The position numbers were made by a program, and so were the translations under genes. From Nocardia aurantia (lineage in GTDB: Bacteria > Actinomycetota > Actinomycetes > Mycobacteriales > Mycobacteriaceae), in the NCBI RefSeq assembly GCF_009604425.1, contig NZ_WEGI01000019.1:55550-119549 (forward strand): a DNA stretch of 64,000 nucleotides, written 5' to 3'. The notes under the pieces are model-generated. The model was given only the letters and a program-made list of their open reading frames with translations, was not told the origin of the DNA and ran no database searches. Each line of letters starts with the position of its first letter. The first letter of the stretch is position 1. Of this stretch, positions 17,354-26,008 are shown piece after piece.

Positions 17354-18075
17354 CCGGCACACCGGTGGGCCTGGAGCTGGCCGGGGTCGGCCACCGCTAC
17401 CGCGACACCACGATCCTGCACGGGCTCGATCTCACCATCGCGCCGGGCGAATTCGTCACCGTGCTCGGTCCCAGCGGCGTCGGCAAGTCGACCCTGTTGC
17501 GACTGCTGGCCGGGCTGGAACGCCCCACCACCGGCCGGGTGCGCGCGACCGGCGACCGGGACCCGCTGTGCCGCATGATGTTCCAGGAAGATCGGCTGCT
17601 GCCGTGGCGGACCGTCCTGCAGAACGTCCAGCTCGGTGTGCGCGGCCGCCGCGATCGCGCGACGGAACTGCTCGAGGCGGTGGGATTGGCCGGGCGGGAA
17701 CGGGATTGGCCGCTGGAACTGTCCGGCGGACAACGGCAGCGGGTGGCGCTGGCCCGCGCGCTGCTGCACCGGCCCGACGTGCTGCTGCTCGACGAGCCGT
17801 TCGGCGCGCTGGACGCCGTCACCCGGGTCACCATGCAGCAGTTGCTCGAACGCCTGCTCGCCGAACAGCCGCGCACCGTCGTGCTCGTCACCCACGACGT
17901 CGAGGAGGCGCTGATCCTCTCCGACCGGGTCCTGCTGCTGACCAGCGAGGGCATCACCCGCGACCTGCGCATCGACCGGCCGCGGCCGCGGTCGCACGGC
18001 GATCCCGAACTCGCCGCCCACAAGGCCGAGCTCCTCGACGGCCTGCTCGCCGCGGATCGCGCCCTGCGCGGCTGA
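17350..18075 (+). CDS. ABC transporter ATP-binding protein (SsuB-like)
   Basis: A 241-residue ATPase that powers the adjacent permease. Walker A is GPSGVGKST (residues 40-48), the Q-loop is MMFQEDRLLPWRTVLQNV, the signature LSGGQRQRVALARALL, Walker B VLLLDEPFGALD, and the H-loop VTHDVEEAL. The 'RLLPW' after the Q-loop is characteristic of the nitrate/sulfonate/taurine subfamily. It is translationally coupled to the permease by ATGA overlap. No oddities are seen. Confidence 0.9.
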   Translation: MTGTPVGLELAGVGHRYRDTTILHGLDLTIAPGEFVTVLGPSGVGKSTLLRLLAGLERPTTGRVRATGDRDPLCRMMFQEDRLLPWRTVLQNVQLGVRGRRDRATELLEAVGLAGRERDWPLELSGGQRQRVALARALLHRPDVLLLDEPFGALDAVTRVTMQQLLERLLAEQPRTVVLVTHDVEEALILSDRVLLLTSEGITRDLRIDRPRPRSHGDPELAAHKAELLDGLLAADRALRG

Positions 18076-18196
18076 GTCCGCCGGCGCACACCGAATTCGA
18101 ACACTGTTGCCCACCAACGTACTTCGAGGACGCCCGGCCACGGGCAACTCGGCATCCGCGCATCGCGCGGGTGTCCCCGATCGAAAGGTACCCACG

Positions 18197-19282
18197 ATGT
18201 CACCAACTCCCCGCCCGCTCAGCCGGCGCGGATTCGTCGCCGCCGGCGCCGGACTGCTGGGGCTGTCCGCCCTCGCGCTCGCGGGCTGCGGCAACGGTTC
18301 CGGGTCCGGATCCGGCTCGAAGGACAGCGGGCCGCTGACCCGGGTGCGGTACGCCCTGATCGGCGACGGCCGCGCCGAGCCCGGCACGGTGCTGCGGAAC
18401 AAGCTGAACGGCGTCGACCTCGGCGCGGAACTCGGTGGCGTGCAACTGGAATGGCCGACGGGCTTCCCCGCCTCGCTGCCGGTGATGGAGGCGATCAAGG
18501 CGCGCAGTGTCGACTTCTCGTTCGCCACCGCGACCGCCGTCATCTACGCCATCGGCGGCGGGGTGCCGATCGTGCCGCTGGTGGCATACCCGTTGCCCGC
18601 CGACGAGGTCGAGATCCTGGTGCCGCAGGGTTCGCCGATCAGGTCGGCCGCCGATCTGAAGGGCCGCCGCGTCGCCGATCAGCGCGGCACCACCGGAACG
18701 TACAGCCTCATCAAATATCTCGATTCCGTGGGCCTGACCATCGGCGACATTCAGTACGCGAACCTCACCGCCGCCGACGCCGAGTCCGCGTTCGCGCAGG
18801 GCAAGGTGGACGCCTGGATCACCTGGCAGCCCACCGCCGAACTGGCCCGCCGCCGCCACAACGCGGCGACCCTGCCCGGTGTCCGCACCTACGATTACGC
18901 CTTCTTCGTCGCGAGCGAGTCGTTCGCGAACAACCATCCGCAGCAGGCCGCCACCCTGGTCCGCAACGTCCGGGACGCGCAGCGCTGGATCGAATCCGAT
19001 CCGGACGCCTCGGTCGCGGCGTTCACGAAACTCGGCGGGTTCGGCGACAACCAACTCGAGGCCGACGTGTACCGGGATCTGGTGAAATCCAAGCGGCTGT
19101 CGTATTCCGGTGCGGGACAGTTCACCTCGGTCGGTCACGACGCCATCGCCGGTACCCAGGACCTGGCCGACAACTTCCACCGGCTCGGCGTCTATCCGGA
19201 GAAGGTGGACGTGACCACCTGGCTACGGGATTCCCGATTCGATTCGATCAAGCGCGTCGTCGACGCGGAACTAGCGAAATAG
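18197..19282 (+). CDS. Extracellular substrate-binding lipoprotein of the ABC importer
   Basis: A 361-residue solute-binding protein. The N-terminus has twin arginines (LSRRGFVAAG, RR at 10-11), a hydrophobic core and a lipobox ending at Cys31 (ALAGC), so it is probably exported folded by Tat and lipid-anchored. The mature domain has the SsuA/TauA-type fold: LVAYPLPADEVEILVPQGSPIRSAADLKGRRVAD, then GTTGTYSLIKYLDSVGL, and AFAQGKVDAWITWQPTAE. The start has GAAAGG upstream. It lies 121 bp after the ATPase gene in the same direction and belongs to the same uptake system. The ligand is probably a sulfonate or related organosulfur compound, by context only. Confidence 0.85.
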   Translation: MSPTPRPLSRRGFVAAGAGLLGLSALALAGCGNGSGSGSGSKDSGPLTRVRYALIGDGRAEPGTVLRNKLNGVDLGAELGGVQLEWPTGFPASLPVMEAIKARSVDFSFATATAVIYAIGGGVPIVPLVAYPLPADEVEILVPQGSPIRSAADLKGRRVADQRGTTGTYSLIKYLDSVGLTIGDIQYANLTAADAESAFAQGKVDAWITWQPTAELARRRHNAATLPGVRTYDYAFFVASESFANNHPQQAATLVRNVRDAQRWIESDPDASVAAFTKLGGFGDNQLEADVYRDLVKSKRLSYSGAGQFTSVGHDAIAGTQDLADNFHRLGVYPEKVDVTTWLRDSRFDSIKRVVDAELAK

Positions 19283-19295
19283 GTTGCGTCCCATC

Positions 19296-20660
19296 ATGTC
19301 CGATTCACAGATGCATCTCGCCGCGTTCGTCACCGCGGGGCCGGGCCGGCCGGGCGGCTGGCGTTATCCGGGTTCGGTGCCCGGCTGGCTGAACCAGAGC
19401 TACTACCAGAACATCGCCCGCACCCTGGAGGCCGGCCGCTTCGATCTGGCGTTCTTCGCCGACATCCTTTCCGTACCCGACCGTTTCGGCGGCAGCACCG
19501 ACACCCAGCTGCGCAACGGGGCACTCGGCTCCCTGCGCCTGGACCCCCTGCACGTGCTCGCCACCATGGGCGCGGTCACCGACCGGCTGGGGCTGGCCGC
19601 CACCGTGTCGACCACCTACGCGCAGCCGTACACCGTGGCCCGCTCCTTCGCCACGCTGGACCATCTCACCGGCGGCCGGGCGGCCTGGAACATCGTCACC
19701 TCGTTCCAGGCGGCCGAGGCCCGGAACTTCAACCGGGACAGTCAGTTCCCTCGCGAACTGCGGTACGAGCGGGCCGACGAATTCCTCGAGGTGGCCGGAA
19801 AGCTCTGGGACAGCTGGGACGACGACGCGCTGGTCCTGGACGCCGAGGAGCCGCTGTTCGCCGACCCGCGGCGGGTCCACGCCGTGGACCACGCCGGCGA
19901 ATTCTTCACCGTCCGTGGACCGTTGAACGTTCCGCGCCCCCCGCAGGGCTATCCGGTGCTGATCCAGGCCGGCGCCTCGGCGAAGGGCAAGGATTTCGCG
20001 GCGCGCTGGTCCGATGTGATCTTCTGCAGCCACGCGTCACTGGAGTCGGCGCAGGCGTTCTACGCCGAGATCAAGGAGCGGGCGGCAACCCACGGCCGCG
20101 ACCCGCGGCAGATCAAGATCCTGCCCTCGATCACCCCGATCATCGGCCCCACCACCGCCGTCGCGCGTCAGCTGCACGACGAGCTGTTCGAGCTGGTGCC
20201 GCCCTTGGGCGGCCTGTCCACCCTCGCCTACCACCTGGACGTGGACCTGTCGACGTTCCCGCTGGACGAGCGGCTTCCGGATGTGGAGGTGCCCGGTGTC
20301 GAGGGCCACTACCGCGAGGTCCGGGAGATCACCGAACGCGACGGCCTGACCCTGCGCCAGCTCGGCAAACAGTACGGCGGCCGCGTCGAGGGCGGCTTCG
20401 TCGGCACGGCCGCCGAGGTCGCCGACGGCCTAGAGCAATGGTTCACCGGCAAGGCCTGCGACGGCTTCACCGTCCAGGCCCCCTACCAGCCCGGCGGATT
20501 CGAGGACTTCACCCGCCAGGTGGTCCCGGAACTACAGCGCCGCGGCCTGTTCCGCACCGAATACACCGGCAACACCCTCCGCGACCACCTCGGCCTGTCC
20601 CGCCCGGAATCCGGCGAATGGACCCACCGCGTCCCCACCGCGCGAAAGGTGCTGTCATGA
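19296..20660 (+). CDS. NtaA/SnaA/DszA-family FMN-dependent monooxygenase
   Basis: A 454-residue flavin-dependent oxygenase of the bacterial-luciferase fold. Family marks: GPGRPGGWRYPGSVPGWL, the substrate-barrel segment LTGGRAAWNIVTSFQAAEARNFNRD, YERADEFLEVAGKLWDSWDDDA, GPLNVPRPPQGYPVLIQAGASAKGKDFAARWSDVIF, and the C-terminal FVGTAAEVADGLEQWF. Relatives such as DszA and SnaA use FMNH2 from a separate reductase to cleave C-S bonds or oxidise ring compounds. Next to a sulfonate-type importer, a role in desulfurisation is the natural inference. ATG 19296 is chosen over a TTG four codons upstream. It overlaps the OsmC gene by ATGA. No flavin reductase is in the window. Confidence 0.85.
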   Translation: MSDSQMHLAAFVTAGPGRPGGWRYPGSVPGWLNQSYYQNIARTLEAGRFDLAFFADILSVPDRFGGSTDTQLRNGALGSLRLDPLHVLATMGAVTDRLGLAATVSTTYAQPYTVARSFATLDHLTGGRAAWNIVTSFQAAEARNFNRDSQFPRELRYERADEFLEVAGKLWDSWDDDALVLDAEEPLFADPRRVHAVDHAGEFFTVRGPLNVPRPPQGYPVLIQAGASAKGKDFAARWSDVIFCSHASLESAQAFYAEIKERAATHGRDPRQIKILPSITPIIGPTTAVARQLHDELFELVPPLGGLSTLAYHLDVDLSTFPLDERLPDVEVPGVEGHYREVREITERDGLTLRQLGKQYGGRVEGGFVGTAAEVADGLEQWFTGKACDGFTVQAPYQPGGFEDFTRQVVPELQRRGLFRTEYTGNTLRDHLGLSRPESGEWTHRVPTARKVLS

Positions 20661-21118
20661 ACGACATCCCGGACGGACCCCGGGTCACCGACGCCCCCGC
20701 CCCGGCGTCGGCGGAGAACTCGGCCCGGGTGACCGGCCACACGATCACCGGTGTCGCGGGCCGATTCGTCCTCGACGCCCGCACCAACCACCTCGTCACC
20801 GACTCCCGTTTCGGCACGGGCGAATCCATCCGGGCGGGCGAACTGCTGCTCGGAGCCCTGGTGTCCTGCGCCCTGGCGAACATCGAGAACAACGCCGCCA
20901 CAACGGGTCTGCCGGTCACCGGCGTACGAGCGAGCGCCACCCACGCCCGCGACATCGAGGACCCGACCCGCTACGACCACACCCGGATGACGGTGCACAT
21001 CAGCGGCGTCGACCGCCCCACCGCCGAGAAACTCGCCGAGCACTACCGCGCGACCTGCCCGATCTACAACACCGTATTACGCGGCGGCGGAATCGAACTC
21101 ACGGTGTTCGCGGACTGA
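20657..21118 (+). CDS. OsmC family protein
   Basis: A 153-residue OsmC/Ohr-fold protein. Both redox cysteines are present: Cys71 in LLLGALVSCALANIE and Cys134 in YRATCPIYNTV, the pair that reduces organic hydroperoxides in this family. The N-terminal ~25 residues are low-complexity. It is coupled to the monooxygenase by a 4-bp overlap, so it is the last gene of the operon. It may protect against peroxides formed by the flavin enzyme or act on a sulfur intermediate; the choice is open. Confidence 0.85.
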   Translation: MNDIPDGPRVTDAPAPASAENSARVTGHTITGVAGRFVLDARTNHLVTDSRFGTGESIRAGELLLGALVSCALANIENNAATTGLPVTGVRASATHARDIEDPTRYDHTRMTVHISGVDRPTAEKLAEHYRATCPIYNTVLRGGGIELTVFAD

Positions 21119-21249
21119 ACCGGTAGATCGCGTGGGCGTGTCAGGCCGCCACAGCGGCAACTTGTCGCAAGGTCGTCGACAACACAACGCCGAACTTCTC
21201 GGGTAACGTCCGAACCGCATCGGATCCACCGGCACCTCGGGAGCGGAAC

Positions 21250-21771
21250 ATGCAGGTGCGAACATCCCATCCGATCGTGGACGCCATTCTCGATCGATAC
21301 CGCCGTGAGGTCGGTACCGCGCTGCCCGCATACCGAAATCACGTGCTGCGCAGCCTGAACTATCACCAGTTGCTGCTGGGCGAGCCGGTGCCGGGTACCG
21401 CCGCACTGGCGTGGGCCGTCCACGACCTCGGCATCTGGACCGCGGGAACCTGGGACTACCTGGACCCCTCGGCGGATCTGGTCTCGAAACACGCCGCGGA
21501 ATTCGGAATCGACGACATCGAGGGAACGCGGCGAATGGTTCTCGACCATCACCGCCTCCATGCGACCGACGACCGGTTGTCCGAAACCTTCCGGCTCGCG
21601 GACCGCATCGACGCCACCCGCGGCCTGCTTCGCCGTCCGGCGACCCGCGCCGACATCGAAGCCGTTGCCGCGCAACTACCTTACGAGGGTTTCCACACCT
21701 TCCTCATCCGCCGAGGGGTCGCCTACGCACTGACCCATCCCACCCGCCCGCTACCCATGGTCCGCTGGTAG
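21250..21771 (+). CDS. HD-domain protein
   Basis: 173 residues with an HD-type metal site: His31 in YRNHVLR, the His-Asp pair at 58-59 in AWAVHDLGIW, a further His pair in VLDHHRLH, and Asp in LADRIDATRG. This fits a compact metal-dependent phosphohydrolase; the substrate is unknown. The ATG at 21250 has GGGAGCGG ahead. It stands alone, with promoter-like TAACGT about 50 bp upstream. Confidence 0.75.
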   Translation: MQVRTSHPIVDAILDRYRREVGTALPAYRNHVLRSLNYHQLLLGEPVPGTAALAWAVHDLGIWTAGTWDYLDPSADLVSKHAAEFGIDDIEGTRRMVLDHHRLHATDDRLSETFRLADRIDATRGLLRRPATRADIEAVAAQLPYEGFHTFLIRRGVAYALTHPTRPLPMVRW

Positions 21772-21832
21772 GCACGCTGCGGCCCCGGTCACAGCCGCAA
21801 GACGGTACCGCACAGAGCTCGCACGGCCACGA

Positions 21833-21922
21833 CTACATCGAAGAGACGGCGATGAAGACGGCTGCCGCGGTGCCGATGGCGAGGAGCGCGGTGGCGGCGA
21901 CGATGGTGACGAAAGTACGCAT
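21833..21922 (-). CDS. Possible 29-residue single-span membrane peptide
   Basis: ATG at 21922 (minus) opens a 29-codon frame that is almost entirely a transmembrane helix: MRTFVTIVAATALLAIGTAA followed by AVFIAVSSM. An AGAAAGACC stretch lies upstream. It sits in a 328-bp gap that has no other coding signal. Small membrane peptides are easily missed by gene finders; it could also be chance. Confidence 0.4.
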   Translation of the reverse strand: MRTFVTIVAATALLAIGTAAAVFIAVSSM

Positions 21923-22099
21923 GGTCCGGTCTTTCTCGATCGGTTCGCTACGGAACCCGAAGCCCCGTGCGAAATTCGGAGCAACTCAATCGTCACCGGA
22001 CCGCGCCCCGGCCACTACCCACCCCGGGTGGCGGACCTGCCCACCCTCGGGGGTGGCGGTCCGGGCGCCCAGGGTGGCGGCGCGCTCACGTCGGGGCCT

Positions 22100-23308
22100 C
22101 TACGCCTGGGCCGAGGAGGTGACCCGGGCCCCGGAGTCCGGTACCCCCGCGTAGTCGGACAGCTCCACACCGTTGAGCGCCCGCTCGATCAGCGCGTGGA
22201 ACGCGGCCTCGTCCAGCCCCGTATCCGGCTCGGCATCCGGTCCCGCTTCGAGGCTGCGCGCGTGCAACCGGCCCATCTCCTGGTTGGCCTCGACGAACGA
22301 GCGCATCCGCGCCTCGTAGGCGGCGAATCCGGCCGCCGGATCCCACCCGGCGGCGGCCAGCTCCCCGGCCAGCACGTAAGCGCCGACCAGGGCCAGCCCG
22401 GTGCCCTGCCCGGACAGCGGTGACGAGCTGAACGCCGCGTCCCCGATCAGTCCCACGCGGCCGTCCGACCAGCGGTCCATCACCACCTGGGCGACCTGGT
22501 CGAGGTAGAAGTCCGGGGTGTCGTCCAGGTGCGCGAGGATGCGCGGGGCCAGCCAGCCCATGCCGCTCATGCGCTCGCGCAGTAGCCGCTTCTGGGCCTC
22601 GACGTCGCGGTAGTCGACGTCGAGGTCGGCGGCGGTGAAGAAGAACATGGCCATCGCCCGGGTCGGGTCCGGGACGGGCCGCAGGCCGGCGGAGCGCCCG
22701 GACGCCTGGTAGTCGAGCATCCAGCGCTCGAGTCCGAACTCGTTGGGCACCGTGTAGAAGGCCAGCGCGTGCCCGAGATGGCGGATGAACCGCTCCTGCG
22801 GCCCGAAGACCATGGCGCGCAACGCCGAATGCAGACCGTCGGCCCCGATCACCAGCTCGAAACGCCGCCGGTCGCCGCCGGCGAAGGTGACGTCGACCCC
22901 GTCCGCGTCCTGGGTGAGCTCGGCGATCCGGTCGCCGAAGATGTACTCGACGCCGTCGCGGGTGTCGTCGTGGAGCACCCGGGACAGGTCGCCGCGCAGG
23001 ATCTCGATCTCCGAGATATACCCGTCACCGCCGTCGTCGTCCGCGCGGTAGGTCTCCAGTATCTTCCCGTCCGCGTCCACGGTGTGCGCGCCGGCGGTCT
23101 CGGTGCGCGCGGCGCGCACCGACGCGTCGAGCCCCATCCGCCGGATGACCTCCTTGGTGACCCCGCGCGCGTCCACCGCCTGGCCACCGGGCCGCAGCTC
23201 CGGAGCCCGCTCCACCACGGTCACCTCGGCCCCGCGCCGGCGCAGCCAGTGCGCCAGCGCGGGCCCCGCGATGCTCGCCCCCGCCACCAAAACCCTGATA
23301 TCACTCAC
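22100..23308 (-). CDS. FAD-dependent monooxygenase (aromatic hydroxylase/TetX-like)
   Basis: A 402-residue flavoprotein of the p-hydroxybenzoate-hydroxylase fold. The Rossmann motif VAGASIAGPALAHWL is at residues 8-22, the DG motif VIGADGLHSALR is mid-protein, and the GD motif RVGLIGDAAFSSSPLSGQGTGLALVGA lies near residue 285-310. All three cofactor motifs are present. The GTG at 23308 has a strong AGGAGGCGCA. The substrate is unknown; relatives hydroxylate phenolics or inactivate antibiotics such as tetracycline or rifampicin. No regulator is adjacent. Confidence 0.85.
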   Translation of the reverse strand: MSDIRVLVAGASIAGPALAHWLRRRGAEVTVVERAPELRPGGQAVDARGVTKEVIRRMGLDASVRAARTETAGAHTVDADGKILETYRADDDGGDGYISEIEILRGDLSRVLHDDTRDGVEYIFGDRIAELTQDADGVDVTFAGGDRRRFELVIGADGLHSALRAMVFGPQERFIRHLGHALAFYTVPNEFGLERWMLDYQASGRSAGLRPVPDPTRAMAMFFFTAADLDVDYRDVEAQKRLLRERMSGMGWLAPRILAHLDDTPDFYLDQVAQVVMDRWSDGRVGLIGDAAFSSSPLSGQGTGLALVGAYVLAGELAAAGWDPAAGFAAYEARMRSFVEANQEMGRLHARSLEAGPDAEPDTGLDEAAFHALIERALNGVELSDYAGVPDSGARVTSSAQA

Positions 23309-23463
23309 TGCGCCTCCTGGTCACTACTCCCCGGATCATCGCCCGGATCGTCCGCTGCTCCGGCCCCACCGCCACCGGTGTGCTCATGGGGTACCGACGG
23401 CCGATCCGGCCCGAATTCATCGGTGCCGCCGAATCCGGTCCGCGCCGCGAGCTGTAGTGGCCC

Positions 23464-23922
23464 TCAGCCGATGTCGTTCGATTCCCGGGACAGGTGGATG
23501 TAGTGCCCGGTTCCGGCGTCGACGCAGGTCATGCCCGTGCGTTCGCTGTCGCACGTGATGCTGCCCGCGGACCGGGTCCGGCCGTAGTCGAGGGTCGGCA
23601 CATTCGGATTCTTACCCGGCGACGAATACGACGGAACGATCGTGTCCCCGTGACAGTGCGAGACCGCTTCGCCACCCTGGTCCAGGCTGAACCGGTCACC
23701 CCAGGCGAAATGGCAGTCCGCCGGTTTCGGTACGGCGTAGTGACCGTCACCCTCGCAGACGACGCTGCCCGTGCCGTCGTCACGAACACTCATGGCGCAG
23801 AAGATGTTTCCCGACGGAGACTGGAACGAGTCGCTGTCGGCGTGGGCGATGCCCGGGAAGGCGATGACCGCCGCGGCCGGCGCGGCGAGCAGCGCGAGCT
23901 TCGTGAGTCCGGGGGTTGTCAC
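23464..23922 (-). CDS. Secreted cysteine-rich protein, DUF6636-like
   Basis: 152 residues with a Sec signal peptide (LALLAAPAAAVIAFPGIAHA, cleavage about residue 28) and six cysteines, expected to form three disulfides outside the cell. FQSPSGNIFCAM right after the signal is the mark of a family of actinobacterial exported proteins (DUF6636). The GTG at 23922 has GGAG seven bases ahead; a TTG seven codons upstream is less likely. Function is unknown. Confidence 0.75.
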   Translation of the reverse strand: MTTPGLTKLALLAAPAAAVIAFPGIAHADSDSFQSPSGNIFCAMSVRDDGTGSVVCEGDGHYAVPKPADCHFAWGDRFSLDQGGEAVSHCHGDTIVPSYSSPGKNPNVPTLDYGRTRSAGSITCDSERTGMTCVDAGTGHYIHLSRESNDIG

Positions 23923-24118
23923 TGACGTGCTCCGTTTCGTCAAGTCCTGCGACGGTCCCGATTCCGCACCGCCACACCGAGATCCTAGGTCGGCCGGCCC
24001 GCCCGGGAACCGGCTTCGCCGGTCCGGGTCGGCGGCGCGACCATGCCTGACCGAGCGAATGAGCGTCGGCGCGTAATGTCGCGGTCAGTCCGTCCGGCAC
24101 CGAAGGCAGGAATTCCTC

Positions 24119-25141
24119 ATGGGTAATCGGCGATTCGTCATCTACGGTGCGGGCGCGGTCGGCGGCGGGCTCGGCGCGCTGCTGACGCGAGCCGGTCACG
24201 AGGTGGTCCTGATCGCCCGCGGACCGCACCTGGACGCGCTGCGTTCGGACGGACTGCGGCTGATCACCCCGGTCGGCGCCGACACGATTCCCGTTGCGGC
24301 AGTGGCATCCCCGAACGAACTGTCCATCTCCGCCGATGATGTCGTGTTCCTGACGGTCAAGAGCAACGACACCGAGCAGGCGCTGCGCGACCTGGAAGCC
24401 GCCGCCGATCCGGGTGTACCGGTGGTCTGCGCCCAGAACGGCGTGGCCAACGAACGTGCCGCGCTGCGCCGGTTCCCGAACGTGTACGGCATGTGGACGA
24501 TGTTCCCCGTCGTCCACCTCCGGCCGGGTGTGGTGCAACCGCGGTGCTGGCCGACGCCGGCGGTACTCGACATCGGCCGGTACCCCGGCGGAGTCGATGA
24601 GAACGCCAAAACCATCGCTGCCGCAATAGAATCGACCGGCTGCCGCTCCACCCCGCGTCCGGACATCATGCGCTGGAAATACGCCAAGCTGCTGAAGAAT
24701 CTCGTCAACGCCGTGGACGCGATCGCCGAGCCCGGCCCGACGGCGATGGAGATCATCGCCGAACTGAAGGCGGAGGGGCAGCGGGTACTCGCCGCGGCCG
24801 GAATCGAATTCACCGGAGCCGAGGAGGAGGATCGGCGGCTCGGCGACTCCCTGCGACAGACGGCCCCGGTCGAAGGAGCCGGGATCTCGGGTAGTTCGTC
24901 GTGGCAGAGCGTTGCCCGTGGCACCGGCCGGATCGAATCGGACTATCTCAACGGCGAAATCGTGCTGCTGGGCCGCCTGCACGGCACGCCCGCGCCGGTC
25001 AACGAATTCGCACGGCGGATCGCGAACGAGTTCGTGCGCGCGGGCCGCCCGCCGAGTTCGTTGTCCGACAACGACTTACGCGCCGCGTTCGACAGCGCGC
25101 CCGGGATTCGAGCCTCGACCGCCTCGCACCTTCGGTCGTAG
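24119..25141 (+). CDS. Ketopantoate reductase (ApbA/PanE) family protein
   Basis: A 340-residue NAD(P)H-dependent oxidoreductase. It starts with a Rossmann motif, VIYGAGAVGGGLGALLTRAGHEVVLIAR. The family catalytic lysine sits in DIMRWKYAKLLKNLVNAVDAI, and the substrate-binding SSSWQSVARGTGRIESDYLNGEIV segment is present. It is somewhat longer than typical PanE (~300), with an Arg/Ser-rich tail. It could make pantoate for CoA, but actinomycetes usually carry several such paralogs and no pantothenate genes are nearby, so the substrate is uncertain. Confidence 0.8.
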   Translation: MGNRRFVIYGAGAVGGGLGALLTRAGHEVVLIARGPHLDALRSDGLRLITPVGADTIPVAAVASPNELSISADDVVFLTVKSNDTEQALRDLEAAADPGVPVVCAQNGVANERAALRRFPNVYGMWTMFPVVHLRPGVVQPRCWPTPAVLDIGRYPGGVDENAKTIAAAIESTGCRSTPRPDIMRWKYAKLLKNLVNAVDAIAEPGPTAMEIIAELKAEGQRVLAAAGIEFTGAEEEDRRLGDSLRQTAPVEGAGISGSSSWQSVARGTGRIESDYLNGEIVLLGRLHGTPAPVNEFARRIANEFVRAGRPPSSLSDNDLRAAFDSAPGIRASTASHLRS

Positions 25142-25158
25142 CCGGTCCCGAGAACCGA

Positions 25159-25635
25159 TCATGCCTCGATCTGTTCACGCAGAATGTCACTATGGCCGTT
25201 GTGCCGGGCGAGTTCGGCGATCATGAACAGGTAGATCCAGCGCAGACTGACGACTCCCAGGCGCGGATGCACGCGAGTTTCCTCCAGGGGAATTCCCGCC
25301 GCGATGGATCTGGCTCGGGCACTTGCGCGTTCGAACTCGGCGATCATCTCCGCCACGGTCTCCGAATCCTCGACCTGGAAACCTCCGTGCGCCCACAGCG
25401 GGCCGTCGCAGTCGGTATCGGCGAGCTGTCCGAGTATGCGCTGGAACCACATTCGCTGAGAGAACGTGGCATGTTTGATCAAGGCTATCGGGGTGGTCAG
25501 CGACGGGACGAGCCGACGCCGCGCGTCGGATTCGGACAGTCCGCGCACGGAGTCGACGAGTTCGGCACGCGCCCAGTCGAGCATCGTCTCCAGCAATTCT
25601 CGTTCGGCGCCGGCGGTATGGGTCGGAGGAATCAT
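25159..25635 (-). CDS. DinB-like (DUF664) protein
   Basis: A 158-residue four-helix-bundle protein of the DinB/YfiT superfamily, DUF664 type. Metal-ligand histidines are recognisable in LIKHATFSQRMWF, RWIYLFMIAELARHNGHSDILRE, the usual HxxxH-like C-terminal pattern. Many actinobacterial members are thiol (mycothiol) S-transferases. The ATG at 25635 has AGGAAGGA nine bases ahead. It converges with the ketopantoate-reductase-like gene, 17 bp between stops. Substrate unknown. Confidence 0.8.
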   Translation of the reverse strand: MIPPTHTAGAERELLETMLDWARAELVDSVRGLSESDARRRLVPSLTTPIALIKHATFSQRMWFQRILGQLADTDCDGPLWAHGGFQVEDSETVAEMIAEFERASARARSIAAGIPLEETRVHPRLGVVSLRWIYLFMIAELARHNGHSDILREQIEA

Positions 25636-25799
25636 CGGAAAGCGTCCTTCCTCGGCCGGGCCGGCACAGACCGGACAGACCGATGTTCTGGGAGTTCGGA
25701 TTCGGTTCGCCGGAGACAACAGAGATCCGTCCCATCACGTATCGCAATCGGACGATCGACAGCCCGCGGCAGAAGCGGGCTCGACGAGCCTGATCCCGA

Positions 25800-25976
25800 C
25801 TATACGGGCACGGCGGCCAGCACCGCCCGCGCGGCCCGTTCGAAAGGTTCGCGGTCGCCGGCGGCCCGGCACAGGACCTGCGCACCCTCGAGCAGCGCGA
25901 TCAGCAGTCGCGCCAGATCGGCCTCCGCCTCCGGGGACATCCCGGCGGCGGTGAGCGCACCGGTGAGCCGATGCCC
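25800..25976 (-). pseudogene. Remnant of a TetR-family regulator C-terminus
   Basis: The frame ending in the TAG at 25800-25802 encodes about 58 residues (HRLTGALTAAGMSPEAEADL, then LLIALLEGAQVLCRAAG and RAARAVLAAVPV). These match the end of the ligand domain of TetR regulators. A TGA immediately upstream (25977-25979) closes the frame, and no helix-turn-helix part is found before the alpha/beta-hydrolase gene. The N-terminal two thirds have been deleted. Confidence 0.6.
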
Positions 25977-26008
25977 TCAATCGGCGAAAGTCGTTCCGCG
26001 ACAGCCGA

